Notes: a model not told the origin generated them from the letters alone. A stretch of 64,000 bases of DNA from an uncultured Sphingomonadaceae bacterium (GCA_947493195.1 CANLQG010000003.1:310001-374000), one strand, 5' to 3'; positions 49,861 through 59,391 are shown, counted from the stretch's first letter. Numbers and translations: made by a program.

Positions 49861-50738
49861 CCCATGTTCTCCAGCCAGTGGTTCAGCAGGTGGTGGGCGA
49901 TAGCCGTGCGCGGCGGGGGAAGGAAGCTCTGCGCATCCCTGGGGTTGGCCATGGCATCCGCCACTTCATCCCGCGTGAACCAGCGTGCGTCCTCGATCTC
50001 GGTCTCGTCGATCACCAGATCGCGCCCTTCGGCAAAGGAATGGCAACCGATCATCAACTGGCTGGGAAACGGCCACGGCTGGCTTGCGATGTAGCTGACA
50101 TCGCGCACGCGCACGCCGACCTCTTCCCAGACTTCGCGCTTCACGCCTTCCTCGATGCTCTCTCCCGGTTCTATGAAACCGGCAAGCGCGGAATAGCTGC
50201 GTTCCGGCCAGCCGCGTCCGCGCCCGACCAGCAATGCCCCCTCGTTCTCGACCAGCATGATCGCGACGGGATCGACGCGGGGGAAATGCTGCGCCTCGCA
50301 CGAAAGGCAACTGCGCTGCCAGCCGCCCTTGGCTATCTGCGTGTTGCCGCCGCACTTGGCGCAGAAACGGTGCCGGGCGTGCCAGTCGGCTATCGAACGC
50401 GCGCCGCCGAACAGGGCGAGGTCTGCGGATGGCAACTGCATCAGCGCCATCATCGTCTCGCGCATGGTGACGGCCTGGCGCATGTCGCCCTGCGGAGGCA
50501 CGGCCACGAACAGTGGCGTACTCTGGCGCAGGCCCAGATAGACAAGTTCCGCATCCTCACCGAGCCCCGATAGGTCGGTCGTCAGCAGCGTCCCGTTTGC
50601 AAAACGCGGCATAACGCCGTCGAGTGCCAGCAGGCGCGCATCATCCCGAGCGCGAAGCTGGGCAAGTTGCGCGGGATCGGCGCGGGCGTGATCGTCGCGA
50701 TCGAGGTCGTGACCGGTAAAGGCGAGCGGCTCAGTCAA
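49857..50738 (-). CDS. nudC: NAD+ diphosphatase NudC
   Basis: 293 aa. Zinc ribbon with two pairs (CAKCGG and CLSCEA) and a Nudix box GFIEPGESIEEGVKREVWEEVG (quoted: GESIEEGVKREVWEEVG), plus the SQPWPFPSQLM motif specific to NudC. It hydrolyses NAD(H) and removes NAD caps from RNA. I place the start at TTG 50738 (MTEPLAFTGHDLDR), overlapping the upstream stop by 8 nt; ATG 50819 would add 27 residues that copy the upstream gene out of frame. No strong ribosome binding site, so coupling is likely. Confidence 0.9.
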   Translation of the reverse strand: MTEPLAFTGHDLDRDDHARADPAQLAQLRARDDARLLALDGVMPRFANGTLLTTDLSGLGEDAELVYLGLRQSTPLFVAVPPQGDMRQAVTMRETMMALMQLPSADLALFGGARSIADWHARHRFCAKCGGNTQIAKGGWQRSCLSCEAQHFPRVDPVAIMLVENEGALLVGRGRGWPERSYSALAGFIEPGESIEEGVKREVWEEVGVRVRDVSYIASQPWPFPSQLMIGCHSFAEGRDLVIDETEIEDARWFTRDEVADAMANPRDAQSFLPPPRTAIAHHLLNHWLENMG

Positions 50739-52083
50739 CGGAACGCGGCCAGTTGCGGGCAAGCCTTGCCATGTCGTTCGCCACGGCCAGCGGGAAATCG
50801 CCCTGCACGTCGTAGGCATCGGCGGGCATGTACTGGGTCATCAGGGTATGGCGCAGGCCCCATCGCTTGTTCACAAGGCCTACCGTGCCAGCCGCACCGA
50901 ACCAGCCGAACAGCCCTTCGGTCTCGCCCGCCCCGACCAGACCGCCCGCTCCAAAGCCGAAAGAACGTCCGTTGCGCTGGAACCGGCCATTGGATGCCAA
51001 GGTTGCGGGAAACAGGTCGGACGTGGCCAGATCGACAGCGGCCGCGCTGGTGACCTGCGTGCCGTCGATCACTCCGCGCCCCGCCAGCATCTGGAGGAAG
51101 CGGTCGTAGTCGCGCGCGCTCGACACCAGTCCTGCACCGCCAAAGGGAAAAGCCGGTTCGTCCAGATAGACGGAACTGGAAGGCAGATCGATCGGCACCG
51201 GGATACCGCCCAACAGGAAATAGTTGCCGGTAAAACGCTGAACGTCATCCCGCTTCACGCGAAAACCGGTGGAAGTCATCCCGCAGGGCGTAAAGATGCG
51301 GTCCTGCAGGAAGCTGGCGAAGTCCTGCCCGCTCACCACCTCTATCACCCTGCCCAGCAAGTCCAGGCTCACGGAATAGCTCCAGCGCGTACCCGGTTGA
51401 TAGACAAGGGGCAGTTCCGCCAACCCGTCCGCGAAATCGGCTAGCGAAGGGGCTGGCGCGCCGCCGAAAATCTCCTGCGCAAGGGCCATGTTGCTGACCT
51501 TGCCGGGAACGATGCCATTGGCACGGTAGGCGGCATTGATGGGGCCGTTCTGCACGATGGTGTAACCAAGACCAGCGGTGTGCGTCAAAAGGTGGCGGAT
51601 CGTGATGGGCCGCGCAGCTGGCTCCAGATTGTCGCGCGTGATGGGGCCATCATACTGGCGCTGCACCTGCATGTTGGCGAATGCAGGCAGCACATCTGCC
51701 AGCGGCTGATCCAGTTCCAGCAGGCCGTCGTCGATCAGCATGACGGTCGCAAGGCCGGTGATCGGTTTGGTCATCGAATAGATGCGAAACAGGGTATCCT
51801 CGTCCACCCCGCCGATCCCGCCGAACGTGCGCGTTCCTGCGGCAATGGTATCCGCCTCACCCTGACCAAGCCCGACGCGCGCCACCATGCACGGCACGAT
51901 GTCCCGCTCGACATAGCCGCGCACAAGATTTGCCACCGTTGGCCAGCGGACCGCTGCCGAATCGCGTGCGAAGGCAGGCCCGGAAAAAGGCAGTGAAGCG
52001 GCGGCTGCGCCCACGCCAAGCATGGCGGAAGAGCGAAGCATCGTACGCCGGGAAACGGATTGGGGAACAGTGTGATCAAGCAT
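50731..52083 (-). CDS. Tat-exported serine hydrolase (beta-lactamase/EstB family)
   Basis: 450 aa from ATG 52083. Twin-arginine signal (VSRRTMLRSSAMLGVGAA) then a class C beta-lactamase-like fold with SxxK in RIYSMTKPI and a Y-x-N/S-type YSVSLDLLG segment. ITIRHLLTHTAGLGY is the family's typical helix. Probably a periplasmic esterase or DD-peptidase. An open frame upstream to 52164 is rejected because the Tat signal would be displaced. Confidence 0.85.
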   Translation of the reverse strand: MLDHTVPQSVSRRTMLRSSAMLGVGAAAASLPFSGPAFARDSAAVRWPTVANLVRGYVERDIVPCMVARVGLGQGEADTIAAGTRTFGGIGGVDEDTLFRIYSMTKPITGLATVMLIDDGLLELDQPLADVLPAFANMQVQRQYDGPITRDNLEPAARPITIRHLLTHTAGLGYTIVQNGPINAAYRANGIVPGKVSNMALAQEIFGGAPAPSLADFADGLAELPLVYQPGTRWSYSVSLDLLGRVIEVVSGQDFASFLQDRIFTPCGMTSTGFRVKRDDVQRFTGNYFLLGGIPVPIDLPSSSVYLDEPAFPFGGAGLVSSARDYDRFLQMLAGRGVIDGTQVTSAAAVDLATSDLFPATLASNGRFQRNGRSFGFGAGGLVGAGETEGLFGWFGAAGTVGLVNKRWGLRHTLMTQYMPADAYDVQGDFPLAVANDMARLARNWPRSVD

Positions 52084-52181
52084 CGAGGCGGCGACCTTGG
52101 ACAAGGGGTTGGCGTCTGGAGATAGCGTGGCGCAAGGCTTAGGCAGCGAAAACGGATGCCGCAACCTTGCACCCTGGTGCT

Positions 52182-52201
52182 GTGTTATCTATCTATAACA
52201 C
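52182..52201 (+). promoter_or_regulatory. Perfect inverted repeat directly at a start codon, possible leaderless promoter
   Basis: GTGTTAT (52182-52188), six bases CTATCT, ATAACAC (52195-52201) end immediately before ATG 52202. TTGCAC (52167-52172) and TATCTA (52190-52195) are 17 nt apart and would start transcription at about the A of the ATG. No ribosome binding site precedes the gene. The palindrome would cover the -10 region, a classic repressor position. Confidence 0.45.
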
Positions 52202-52423
52202 ATGCTGAACATCATCTCGATTCTCATCGGCCTGCTGTCGCTGGTCATCGTTATCCCCGCACAAATCCCGTTTCTAGGCTGGGCGAACTGGTTTGCCCTT
52301 CCCTTTGTCGTGGCGGGTATCGTCATCGGGCAGCTTTCCAGCAGCAATTCGGGCCGGAATTTCTGCCTGATCGTGCTGCTGATTGCCGCGATCCGGCTGA
52401 CGCTGGGCGGCGGGATTTTCTAG
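52202..52423 (+). CDS. Small membrane protein
   Basis: 73 aa with three hydrophobic stretches (residues about 5-20, 29-45 and 53-70) and few charges, so an inner-membrane protein. No family recognised. It overlaps the mutY stop by 4 nt on the other strand. Probably leaderless; see the repeat upstream. Confidence 0.65.
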   Translation: MLNIISILIGLLSLVIVIPAQIPFLGWANWFALPFVVAGIVIGQLSSSNSGRNFCLIVLLIAAIRLTLGGGIF

Positions 52424-53451
52424 TCCCGCTTTGCCAGCACCAGCCGTGCTGCCTTGACGAACAGCGTGGGCAGGCCCGCGTCCTCGATAGTATGGACCGG
52501 CCACCATTCGCCCTCGCCGTCAGGCGTGGGACGGTCCCCCGCGTGAACCGCGACGCCAAGCTCGATATCGAAATGGGTAAAGCCGTGCCGCACCACGCCG
52601 CCGGCTTTCCACGCACCTGACACAGGCGCCTCGCCGTGGCCATCGGCGCGGGCCGACCAGCTATCGTCGGGCAATGCGCGCATGCCGCCCAGCATGCCGG
52701 TGCCGGGCCGCTTTACCAGCCACACCTTTTCGTCGCGCTCTATCCAGAACGCCGTGCCCGTCCGGCTGGGCCGGGCTTTCTTCTTCGCCTTCACCGGCAA
52801 TTTAAGCGGATCCCCCTCGGCCCGGGCCATGCACTGGGCATTGAGCGGACACAGCAGGCACTTGGCATCCCGCGCCGTACAAAGGCTCGCGCCAAGGTCC
52901 ATCATCGCCTGCGCGAAATCGCCCGCACGCTCATCCGGGGTGATCGTATCGGTCGCCGCGCGTATGGCGGGGCGCGAGCCGGGCAGCGGATCGCGGATGG
53001 CAAACAGGCGGGACACGACCCGCTCCACATTGGCATCCACCACTACCGCCCGCTGGCCAAATGCAATCGCGGCAACGGCTGCTGCCGTGTAGGTCCCCAG
53101 CCCTGGCAGTTTGCGCAACTCGGCCTCGGTTTCGGGAAACCCGCCCCGTTCCGCGACCTCGCGGGCACATTTCACCAGGTTGCGGGCGCGCGAGTAATAG
53201 CCCAGCCCGGCCCAGGCGGCCATGACCTCCTCTTCCGGAGCGGCGGCCAGCGCCTCGACGCTTGGCCACGTCGCCGCGAACTTCTCGAAATAAGGGATCA
53301 CCGCGGCCACCGTCGTTTGCTGCAGCATCACCTCGGAAAGCCAGACGCGGTACGGGTCCGGGCGGGGTGCGCCCGGCGGCGCTCGCCACGGCAGGACGCG
53401 GGCCTGGCTGTCATACCAGGCGAGAAGCTTGTCTGAAACGGTGGCGGACAC
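52420..53451 (-). CDS. mutY: A/G-specific adenine glycosylase MutY
   Basis: 343 aa from GTG 53451. Removes adenine mispaired with 8-oxoguanine. Helix-hairpin-helix KLPGLGTYTAAAVAAIAFG, catalytic E40 (WLSEVMLQQT) and D139 (VVDANVERVV), and the [4Fe-4S] cluster C-x6-C-x2-C-x5-C (CTARDAKCLLCPLNAQC). A C-terminal Nudix-like domain reads the 8-oxoG. Divergent from dciA with 29 nt between starts. Confidence 0.95.
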   Translation of the reverse strand: MSATVSDKLLAWYDSQARVLPWRAPPGAPRPDPYRVWLSEVMLQQTTVAAVIPYFEKFAATWPSVEALAAAPEEEVMAAWAGLGYYSRARNLVKCAREVAERGGFPETEAELRKLPGLGTYTAAAVAAIAFGQRAVVVDANVERVVSRLFAIRDPLPGSRPAIRAATDTITPDERAGDFAQAMMDLGASLCTARDAKCLLCPLNAQCMARAEGDPLKLPVKAKKKARPSRTGTAFWIERDEKVWLVKRPGTGMLGGMRALPDDSWSARADGHGEAPVSGAWKAGGVVRHGFTHFDIELGVAVHAGDRPTPDGEGEWWPVHTIEDAGLPTLFVKAARLVLAKRD

Positions 53452-53480
53452 GCCGCGGCTATGGCATGGGAGCGCCAGCC

Positions 53481-54029
53481 ATGAAACGCGACACACCACC
53501 GAAATCGGGGAAGACTGCCGGAAAGGGTGCCAAGCCCTATCAGCGCCCGCGCGGCGGCCCGGCGCGGCCGGTGTCCGAACTGGTGCCGCAGATCGGGCGC
53601 GCCGCCTTTCGCCGCTATGGCTTCGTGCAGTCCAGCGTCGTTACCCGCTGGCCCGAGATCGTCGGCCCTACCCATGCCAAGGTCTGTTCGCCCGAAAGCA
53701 TCCGCTTTCCGCCCGGAGAGAAGAGCGAAGGCATCCTGGAACTGGTCGCCCTGCCCGGTCATGCGACGTTGCTGCAGCATGTGACGCCGGAGATCATCGA
53801 GCGGGTCAATCGCTTCTTCGGCTATCGCGCCATCGCCCGCATCAAGATCCGGCAAGGCGCGGTTAAGCCGCCTGCTGCTCAGGAGAAGCGCGCTGCACCG
53901 CCCTCGCTCAAGCCCATTCCGATGGAACTGGGCGATTCCCTGCGCGATGTCGGCGATCCGGAACTGAGGGCGGTGCTGGAATCACTGGCGCGCAGCGTGG
54001 CGCGCAAGGAAGAGGACGAACGGGAATGA
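53481..54029 (+). CDS. DciA-family (DUF721) protein
   Basis: 182 aa. DUF721/DciA, a replicative-helicase loader or operator in bacteria lacking DnaC, with WPEIVGPTHAKVCSPES and HATLLQHVTPEIIERVNRFFG (in part) in the core (residues about 35-120), followed by a proline/basic linker and helical tail. ATG 53481 has GGGAG 8 nt upstream; ATG 53466 is less likely. Overlaps the next gene by 4 nt. Confidence 0.88.
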   Translation: MKRDTPPKSGKTAGKGAKPYQRPRGGPARPVSELVPQIGRAAFRRYGFVQSSVVTRWPEIVGPTHAKVCSPESIRFPPGEKSEGILELVALPGHATLLQHVTPEIIERVNRFFGYRAIARIKIRQGAVKPPAAQEKRAAPPSLKPIPMELGDSLRDVGDPELRAVLESLARSVARKEEDERE

Positions 54030-54721
54030 AACGTAGGGCGGCCGCTGCATTGGCAGCGATTGCAATGTCTCTCGCGCTTCCGGCAGCACCTGCCATGGCG
54101 CAGAACTGGAATGCCGAGATTGTGGAGACCGGTCAGGGCTATCGGGTAGGCGATCCTGAAGCGCCGCTGCAGATCATCGAATTCGTCAGCTATTCGTGCT
54201 CCCACTGCGCCGATTTTGAGCGCGAGGCGGAGGCTGAGCTGCGCTATCTCTATGTCCACGAAGGCTATGCCGCCGTGGAAGTGCGGCATCTTATCCGCAA
54301 TCCGATAGACCTTGCAGCCGCCCTGCTGACCGAATGCGGCGAGCCCGACCGGTTCTTCGACAATCACCGCGCCGTGCTGGCCACGCAGGATAACTGGATG
54401 GAAACCGCCCAGGGTCTGTCCGAGGCGCAGGTCCAGCGCTGGCAAAGCGGGACGATCGGCAGCCGCATGCGCGCCATCGCTGCCGACCTTGGTTTCGATG
54501 ACCTAATGGAGAGCCGGGGGCTGTCCGCCAGCCAGGTTACCGCCTGCCTGAACGACGAGGGCCGCGCCCAGAAAATCGCCGAGTTGTCCCGTACCAATGC
54601 CAGCGAATACAATGTGCCGGGCACGCCAAGCTTCGTACTCAACGGCACCCTGCTGGACGGCGTCCACGCCTGGCAGCCGTTGCGGCAGGTGCTACTGGCC
54701 GCGCGCCAGAATAGCGAATAA
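54026..54721 (+). CDS. Secreted DsbA-like thioredoxin-fold protein, first of two
   Basis: 231 aa. Signal peptide (AAIAMSLALPAAPAMAQ), then thioredoxin fold with active site C58-S-H-C61 (SYSCSHCADF) and VPGTPSFVLNG with the cis-proline. Probably a periplasmic disulfide oxidase or thiol handler of the DsbA/BdbD kind. Overlaps the dciA stop (ATGA). The neighbouring gene is a paralogue. Confidence 0.88.
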   Translation: MKRRAAAALAAIAMSLALPAAPAMAQNWNAEIVETGQGYRVGDPEAPLQIIEFVSYSCSHCADFEREAEAELRYLYVHEGYAAVEVRHLIRNPIDLAAALLTECGEPDRFFDNHRAVLATQDNWMETAQGLSEAQVQRWQSGTIGSRMRAIAADLGFDDLMESRGLSASQVTACLNDEGRAQKIAELSRTNASEYNVPGTPSFVLNGTLLDGVHAWQPLRQVLLAARQNSE

Positions 54722-54750
54722 GGCACAGCGAACAGGGGACAAGCCTGTGC

Positions 54751-54783
54751 AAAAGCGCCGATTCGCGGGAAACGGCGCTTTTC
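54751..54783 (+). terminator. Terminator between the two DsbA-like genes
   Basis: AAAAGCGCCG (54751-54760) and CGGCGCTTTT (54773-54782) form a perfect 10-bp stem with a 12-nt loop; the T-run is part of the stem. The downstream paralogue therefore probably has its own promoter. Confidence 0.7.
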
Positions 54784-54861
54784 AAATACCAACCAGCCGG
54801 TTCTAAACTGCGGGATTACCCGATCAGGCCGGACACGATCAAAAACGGAAAGCTTTTGAAC

Positions 54862-55620
54862 ATGACCAATTTGCGCCGCACCGCTCTTGTCGCTCTCGCC
54901 GCGCCGCTGGCGCTGGCGCTGTCCGCCTGCGGCGACGATGCTGACGGTGAACTGACCTCCAGCGAACCGATCGAACATATCGCCGCACCCGAAGGCCAGG
55001 CATGGACCGACATGGTCCAGGTGACCGACAGCGACGGATATCTGCTCGGCAACCCCGACGCTCCGATCAAACTGATCGAATACGGCTCGCTCACTTGCGG
55101 CGCCTGTGCCAACTTCGCCCAGACCGGGGCGGACACGCTGAAGGAAAAATACGTTTCAACCGGCGTCGTCTCGTTCGAACTGCGCAACCAGGTTCACAAT
55201 TCTTTCGACCTGACGCTGGCTGCGCTGGCCCGTTGTTCCGCGCCTGAAAGTTTCCACCCGCTTGCCGACCAGGTCTGGAAGAACTTTCCGCAGGTCATGG
55301 GCGACATGCAGAATGCCCAATCGCAGCTTGCCAACCTGGCTGACGTGCCGGAAGAACAGCGGTTCGTCGCGATTGCAAATGCCGCAGGCTTTCTCGATTT
55401 CTTCGCCGCGCGTGGCATCAGCCGCGACCAGGCCGCATCCTGCCTCTCCGATAACGAGGCAGTACTGGCCATCGCGGAGCGTTCGGACAAGCAGTCCGAG
55501 GAACTGGACGTGACCGGCACGCCCACCTTCATCCTGAACGGTCGCAAGCTCGATGAAAATCGCTGGCCCGGAGTAGAGGCCGCATTGCAAACCGCTGGCG
55601 CGCGCCCGGCGGAAGGCTGA
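54862..55620 (+). CDS. DsbA-like lipoprotein, second of two
   Basis: 252 aa. Lipobox LSAC with Cys23, so anchored to a membrane. Thioredoxin fold with active site C79-G-A-C82 (LTCGACANF) and VTGTPTFILNG (cis-proline). It differs from the neighbouring paralogue in active-site dipeptide (GA versus SH), which suggests different redox potential. ATG 54862 is used; TTG 54856 adds two residues. 19 nt before smc. Confidence 0.88.
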   Translation: MTNLRRTALVALAAPLALALSACGDDADGELTSSEPIEHIAAPEGQAWTDMVQVTDSDGYLLGNPDAPIKLIEYGSLTCGACANFAQTGADTLKEKYVSTGVVSFELRNQVHNSFDLTLAALARCSAPESFHPLADQVWKNFPQVMGDMQNAQSQLANLADVPEEQRFVAIANAAGFLDFFAARGISRDQAASCLSDNEAVLAIAERSDKQSEELDVTGTPTFILNGRKLDENRWPGVEAALQTAGARPAEG

Positions 55621-55639
55621 GGGGTAGCGGCGGGCGCCC

Positions 55640-58600
55640 ATGGAGTTTCGCAAGCTTAGACTTAGCGGCTTCAAGAGCTTCGTAGAGCCCGCCGAACTGC
55701 GCATAGAACCCGGATTGACGGGTGTCGTCGGCCCCAATGGCTGCGGCAAGTCCAACGTGCTGGAAGCCATCCGCTGGGTGATGGGCGAGAATTCGCCCAA
55801 ATCCATGCGGTCCGGCGGCATGGAAGACGTGATCTTCGCCGGCACATCCACCCGCCCACCGCGCGATTTCGCCGAAGTCGTCCTCCACGCGGTGGACGAC
55901 AAGGGCGAACCGCTGGACGTGACCCGCCGTATCGAACGGGGCGCGGGCAGCGCCTATCGGCTGAATGGCGACGATGTTCGCGCCAAGGATATCGGCCTGC
56001 TGTTCGCCGATGCCGCCACCGGCGCGCATTCCCCCGCCCTCGTCAGTCAGGGCAAGATCGCACAGGTCATCGCGGCAAAGCCCACCGAACGGCGGATGAT
56101 GCTGGAAGAGGCAGCAGGGATCGCCGGCCTGCACGTGCGGCGCCGCGATGCCGAGAGCAAGCTGCGCTCTACCGAGAAGAATCTGGAGCGGCTGGAAGAC
56201 CTGATGGCGGGCCTCGACTCGCAGATCGGGTCCCTCAGGCGGCAGGCGAAGCAAGCCGAACGCTACAAGGTGCTGTCGGACCAGATCCGCGTGGCCGAGG
56301 CGCGCCTGGTCTTCGCCCGCTGGCGCGATGCCGCCGCGGCGGCGGAAGCCGCGCGCAAGCAGGCGAAAGGCGCGGACGAGGCGGTTGCCGATGCGCAGGC
56401 CGCCGCGAAAGAGGCGCAGAAGGCGCAGGCCGCGTTGGCCGAAGCGCTGCACGAACTGCGCGACGAGCTGGCGGACCGGCGCGACGATGCCAGCGCTCAC
56501 GGACACCGCATGGCCGCCCTCGCCAGCCAGCTTGAAGCGGCAGAGCAGCGCCTGAAGGATCTCGACCGGCAGAAATCGCGCCTGGAGGAGGACAGGGTCG
56601 ACGCTGATCGCATGACGCGCGACGCCGCCAATGCCCTGAAAGACCTCGAAACCGCGCTCGACAAGGGGGCCAAGGCGCTGTTGGCGGACGAGGCGAAGCG
56701 CCCGGATATCGCCAAGGCCGTCGACAAGGCCGAGAGCGAGGGACGCAAAGCAGAACTGGCCCTGGCCAAAGCAACGGCGGACCATGCGGGTGTGGAGGCC
56801 GAATGGCGCGTTGCCGAAGCGGAAATTTCGCAGGCGCAATCGCGCGTGGACAGGCTGGATGCCGAAGCACATCGGCTGGAGGACCAGCGCGCTGCCTTGC
56901 TGGGCGAGAGCGACCCCGAAGAAGACGTTATCGCCGCGAAAAAGTCTGCAGAGGATGCCGCCGCCCGGCTAGCTGAACTTCGCGACGGGCTGGAAACCGC
57001 CCGCACCCGCAAGGATGACCTCGCCACCGCGCGCGACGAGGCCGCATCGCAGCTTTCCACAGCCCGCGCCGAGCTGGCCGGCGTGGAGCGCGAATGGCAG
57101 GCGCTGAAGCGCGACCGCGAAGCGCGCGAGCGGCAGAAGAAGGGCGGCCACGGCCTGCCTGCTGCGCTCGATCGCGTCTCTGCCCAGCCCGGCTACGAAC
57201 GCGCGCTTGCCGCCGCGCTGGGCCGCGATGCCAAGGCACCGCTCGGCTCGCCCGAGGCGAAGGCGGAAGGTCGCTACTGGACCGGCTCTACGCCCCCTGC
57301 CCCGGTGGCGGACAGCCTTGCCGCCCACGTGCGCGATTGCCCGCAGGAACTGGCCGCCCGCCTCGCGCTGGTGCATGTTGTCGAGAGCGACGACGTACGC
57401 GACCTCAAGCCCGGCGAGTGGCTGGTGACCAAGGACGGCTTCCTGCGCCGCTGGGATGGCTTCGTCGCCCGCGGCGAAGGCGCTGCGGAAGCGGCACGGC
57501 TGGAAGCGGACAACCGCTTCGCCGCGCTGGAAGGCGAACTGCCCGCGCTGCGCGAAGCGGTCGAAACGGCATCCACCGCGCAGGAGGCGGCGCAGACGCA
57601 GCTGTCAGACTTGCAGCGCGATCTCGTGGCGCAGGAACGCGGCATCAACGCAGCCGCCGAGGCCGAGCGGCAGGCCCTGCGCGCGCAGGACCAGGCAGAG
57701 GCGCGGCGCGAACGGCTGGCCGCCCGGCGCGCGGAACTGGCGGAAAGCGGCAAGGACCTGGACGAGCAGAGGGCAGCGGCGCTCGCCGACCTGGAAACCG
57801 CCAGGGCGAAGAAGGCGGACCTGCCCGACCCCGAAAGCGGCCGCGCGACGCTGGAGGCCGCCCGCGCCAGGAACGAGGCCGCGCGCGAAGCCGCGCAGTC
57901 CGCCGCCGCCGCGCTCGCCTCCCACGACCAGGCGCTGGCCGTGTCGCGCGAACGCGTGGCGACGCAGCGCAAGGACATGGCCGCGTGGCAGGCCCGCGCC
58001 GGAGACGCGGCAAATCGCCTCGCCGGCATGGAAGCCCGCTTCGAGGAGATCGCCGAGGAGCGCGCCGTCATCGCAGCCAAGCCCGCCGGGCTGATGAAGG
58101 AGATCGAGGGCGGCGAGGCCGTTCGCGCGCGGCTGAGCGAGGAACTGGCCAAGGCCGAAGCGGCCGTGCGCGATACAGAGGAACGGGCCCGCGCTGCGGA
58201 TGCCCGGCTGAACGAGGTGAACGAAGCCCTCTCCTCTGCTCGTGAGAACCGCGCCACGCTGGCGACGCGCGCCGAGAACGAGGAACAGCGCCGCGAGGAC
58301 ATGGCGCGCCTTTCGGGTGAACGCTTCCAGTCCCCGCCCCCGCTGCTGCCGCATAAATTCGAATTCGCCGAAGAGAGTGTGAAGGATTCTGCTGCGGAGA
58401 GCGAGGAAATGGACCGCCTTACCGCCAGTCGGGAGCGGATCGGCCCGGTCAATCTTGTCGCCGCCGACGAACTTGAGCGGATCGAGGCCGAGCACGGCGC
58501 GAGCGCAGCCGAGCAGGCCGAACTGGCCGAGGCCGTGGCGCGGCTGCGCGGCTCCATCGGCAATCTCAACCGCGAAGGGCGCGAGCGTCTGCGCAAGGCG

Positions 58601-59062
58601 TTCGAGGAAGTGGACGGCCACTTCCGCAAGCTTTTCGCCCGTCTGTTCGACGGCGGTCAGGCGCATCTCGCCCTGGTCGACAGCGATGACCCGCTGGAAG
58701 CGGGCCTGGAAATCTACGCCCAGCCGCCGGGCAAGCGGCTCCAGTCATTGAGCCTGCTGTCAGGCGGCGAGCAGGCTCTAACCGCCACCGCGCTGATCTT
58801 CGCGCTGTTCCTGACGAACCCCGCCCCGATCTGCGTGCTGGACGAAGTCGACGCGCCGCTGGACGATGCCAACATAGAACGCTTCTGCGACCTGCTTGAC
58901 GCGATGAACCGCGATACCAAGACCCGCTACCTGATCGTCACCCACAACGCCGTCACCATGAGCCGCATGCACCGCCTTTTCGGCGTGACGATGGTGGAAC
59001 GCGGCGTCTCGCGGTTGGTCAGCGTGGATCTGGGTGAGGCAGAGGCGATGGCGGCGGAGTAA
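55640..59062 (+). CDS. smc: Chromosome segregation ATPase SMC
   Basis: 1140 aa. N-terminal Walker A GPNGCGKS (31-38), then two long Ala/Glu/Arg/Lys coiled-coil arms around a hinge (residues about 500-600), and the C-terminal half-ATPase with LSGGEQ signature (1040-1045) and Walker B CVLDEVDAPLDD. Loads with ScpAB and compacts the chromosome. Full family length. The coiled-coil part has very high GC and long open frames on the other strand that are not genes. Confidence 0.97.
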   Translation: MEFRKLRLSGFKSFVEPAELRIEPGLTGVVGPNGCGKSNVLEAIRWVMGENSPKSMRSGGMEDVIFAGTSTRPPRDFAEVVLHAVDDKGEPLDVTRRIERGAGSAYRLNGDDVRAKDIGLLFADAATGAHSPALVSQGKIAQVIAAKPTERRMMLEEAAGIAGLHVRRRDAESKLRSTEKNLERLEDLMAGLDSQIGSLRRQAKQAERYKVLSDQIRVAEARLVFARWRDAAAAAEAARKQAKGADEAVADAQAAAKEAQKAQAALAEALHELRDELADRRDDASAHGHRMAALASQLEAAEQRLKDLDRQKSRLEEDRVDADRMTRDAANALKDLETALDKGAKALLADEAKRPDIAKAVDKAESEGRKAELALAKATADHAGVEAEWRVAEAEISQAQSRVDRLDAEAHRLEDQRAALLGESDPEEDVIAAKKSAEDAAARLAELRDGLETARTRKDDLATARDEAASQLSTARAELAGVEREWQALKRDREARERQKKGGHGLPAALDRVSAQPGYERALAAALGRDAKAPLGSPEAKAEGRYWTGSTPPAPVADSLAAHVRDCPQELAARLALVHVVESDDVRDLKPGEWLVTKDGFLRRWDGFVARGEGAAEAARLEADNRFAALEGELPALREAVETASTAQEAAQTQLSDLQRDLVAQERGINAAAEAERQALRAQDQAEARRERLAARRAELAESGKDLDEQRAAALADLETARAKKADLPDPESGRATLEAARARNEAAREAAQSAAAALASHDQALAVSRERVATQRKDMAAWQARAGDAANRLAGMEARFEEIAEERAVIAAKPAGLMKEIEGGEAVRARLSEELAKAEAAVRDTEERARAADARLNEVNEALSSARENRATLATRAENEEQRREDMARLSGERFQSPPPLLPHKFEFAEESVKDSAAESEEMDRLTASRERIGPVNLVAADELERIEAEHGASAAEQAELAEAVARLRGSIGNLNREGRERLRKAFEEVDGHFRKLFARLFDGGQAHLALVDSDDPLEAGLEIYAQPPGKRLQSLSLLSGGEQALTATALIFALFLTNPAPICVLDEVDAPLDDANIERFCDLLDAMNRDTKTRYLIVTHNAVTMSRMHRLFGVTMVERGVSRLVSVDLGEAEAMAAE

Positions 59063-59082
59063 ATGGGCGTTACCAGCACGGA

Positions 59083-59391
59083 CTATTCGCTATTGTAGAA
59101 AGTGTGCCCGCGATTGTGCGGAAGAAAACCCGTAATCAGACTAGCGGGCTGCACCTCCTCTGCTTCGAGTTCCAGCTCCGCTTCATCATTGCTCAACCAG
59201 TAAGTCTGTCGATCGAGATTCTTTCTGACCGACTCCAGCGCCTTTGCGGACGCGGCCTTGATGTCGGATGCGAGCACGTAGCGGTGGCAGAAGAAACCTG
59301 CTGGTTTCGGTTCAATTCCCGGCAATTTAAAAGCCGGTTCTTCGACAATCCACTTCAGCCTGCCATGAACGTGAACAAGATAGCTACGCAT
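59083..59391 (-). CDS. Hypothetical protein co-transcribed with soxR
   Basis: 102 aa. ATG 59391 lies 3 nt after the soxR stop, so the pair is likely one transcript. Compact mixed sequence: YLVHVHGRLKWIVEEP at the start, a FFCHRYVLASDIKAASAKAL middle and an acidic DEAELELEAEEVQP segment, no signal peptide. No family recognised. AT content is higher than in the neighbours. Being downstream of a redox-sensing activator suggests a stress role, which is inference only. Confidence 0.6.
   Translation of the reverse strand: MRSYLVHVHGRLKWIVEEPAFKLPGIEPKPAGFFCHRYVLASDIKAASAKALESVRKNLDRQTYWLSNDEAELELEAEEVQPASLITGFLPHNRGHTFYNSE

Noticed and set aside
57094-58666. Long plus- and minus-strand open frames inside smc
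   Set aside because: They arise from the Ala/Glu/Arg coiled-coil composition at very high GC; none has a domain.
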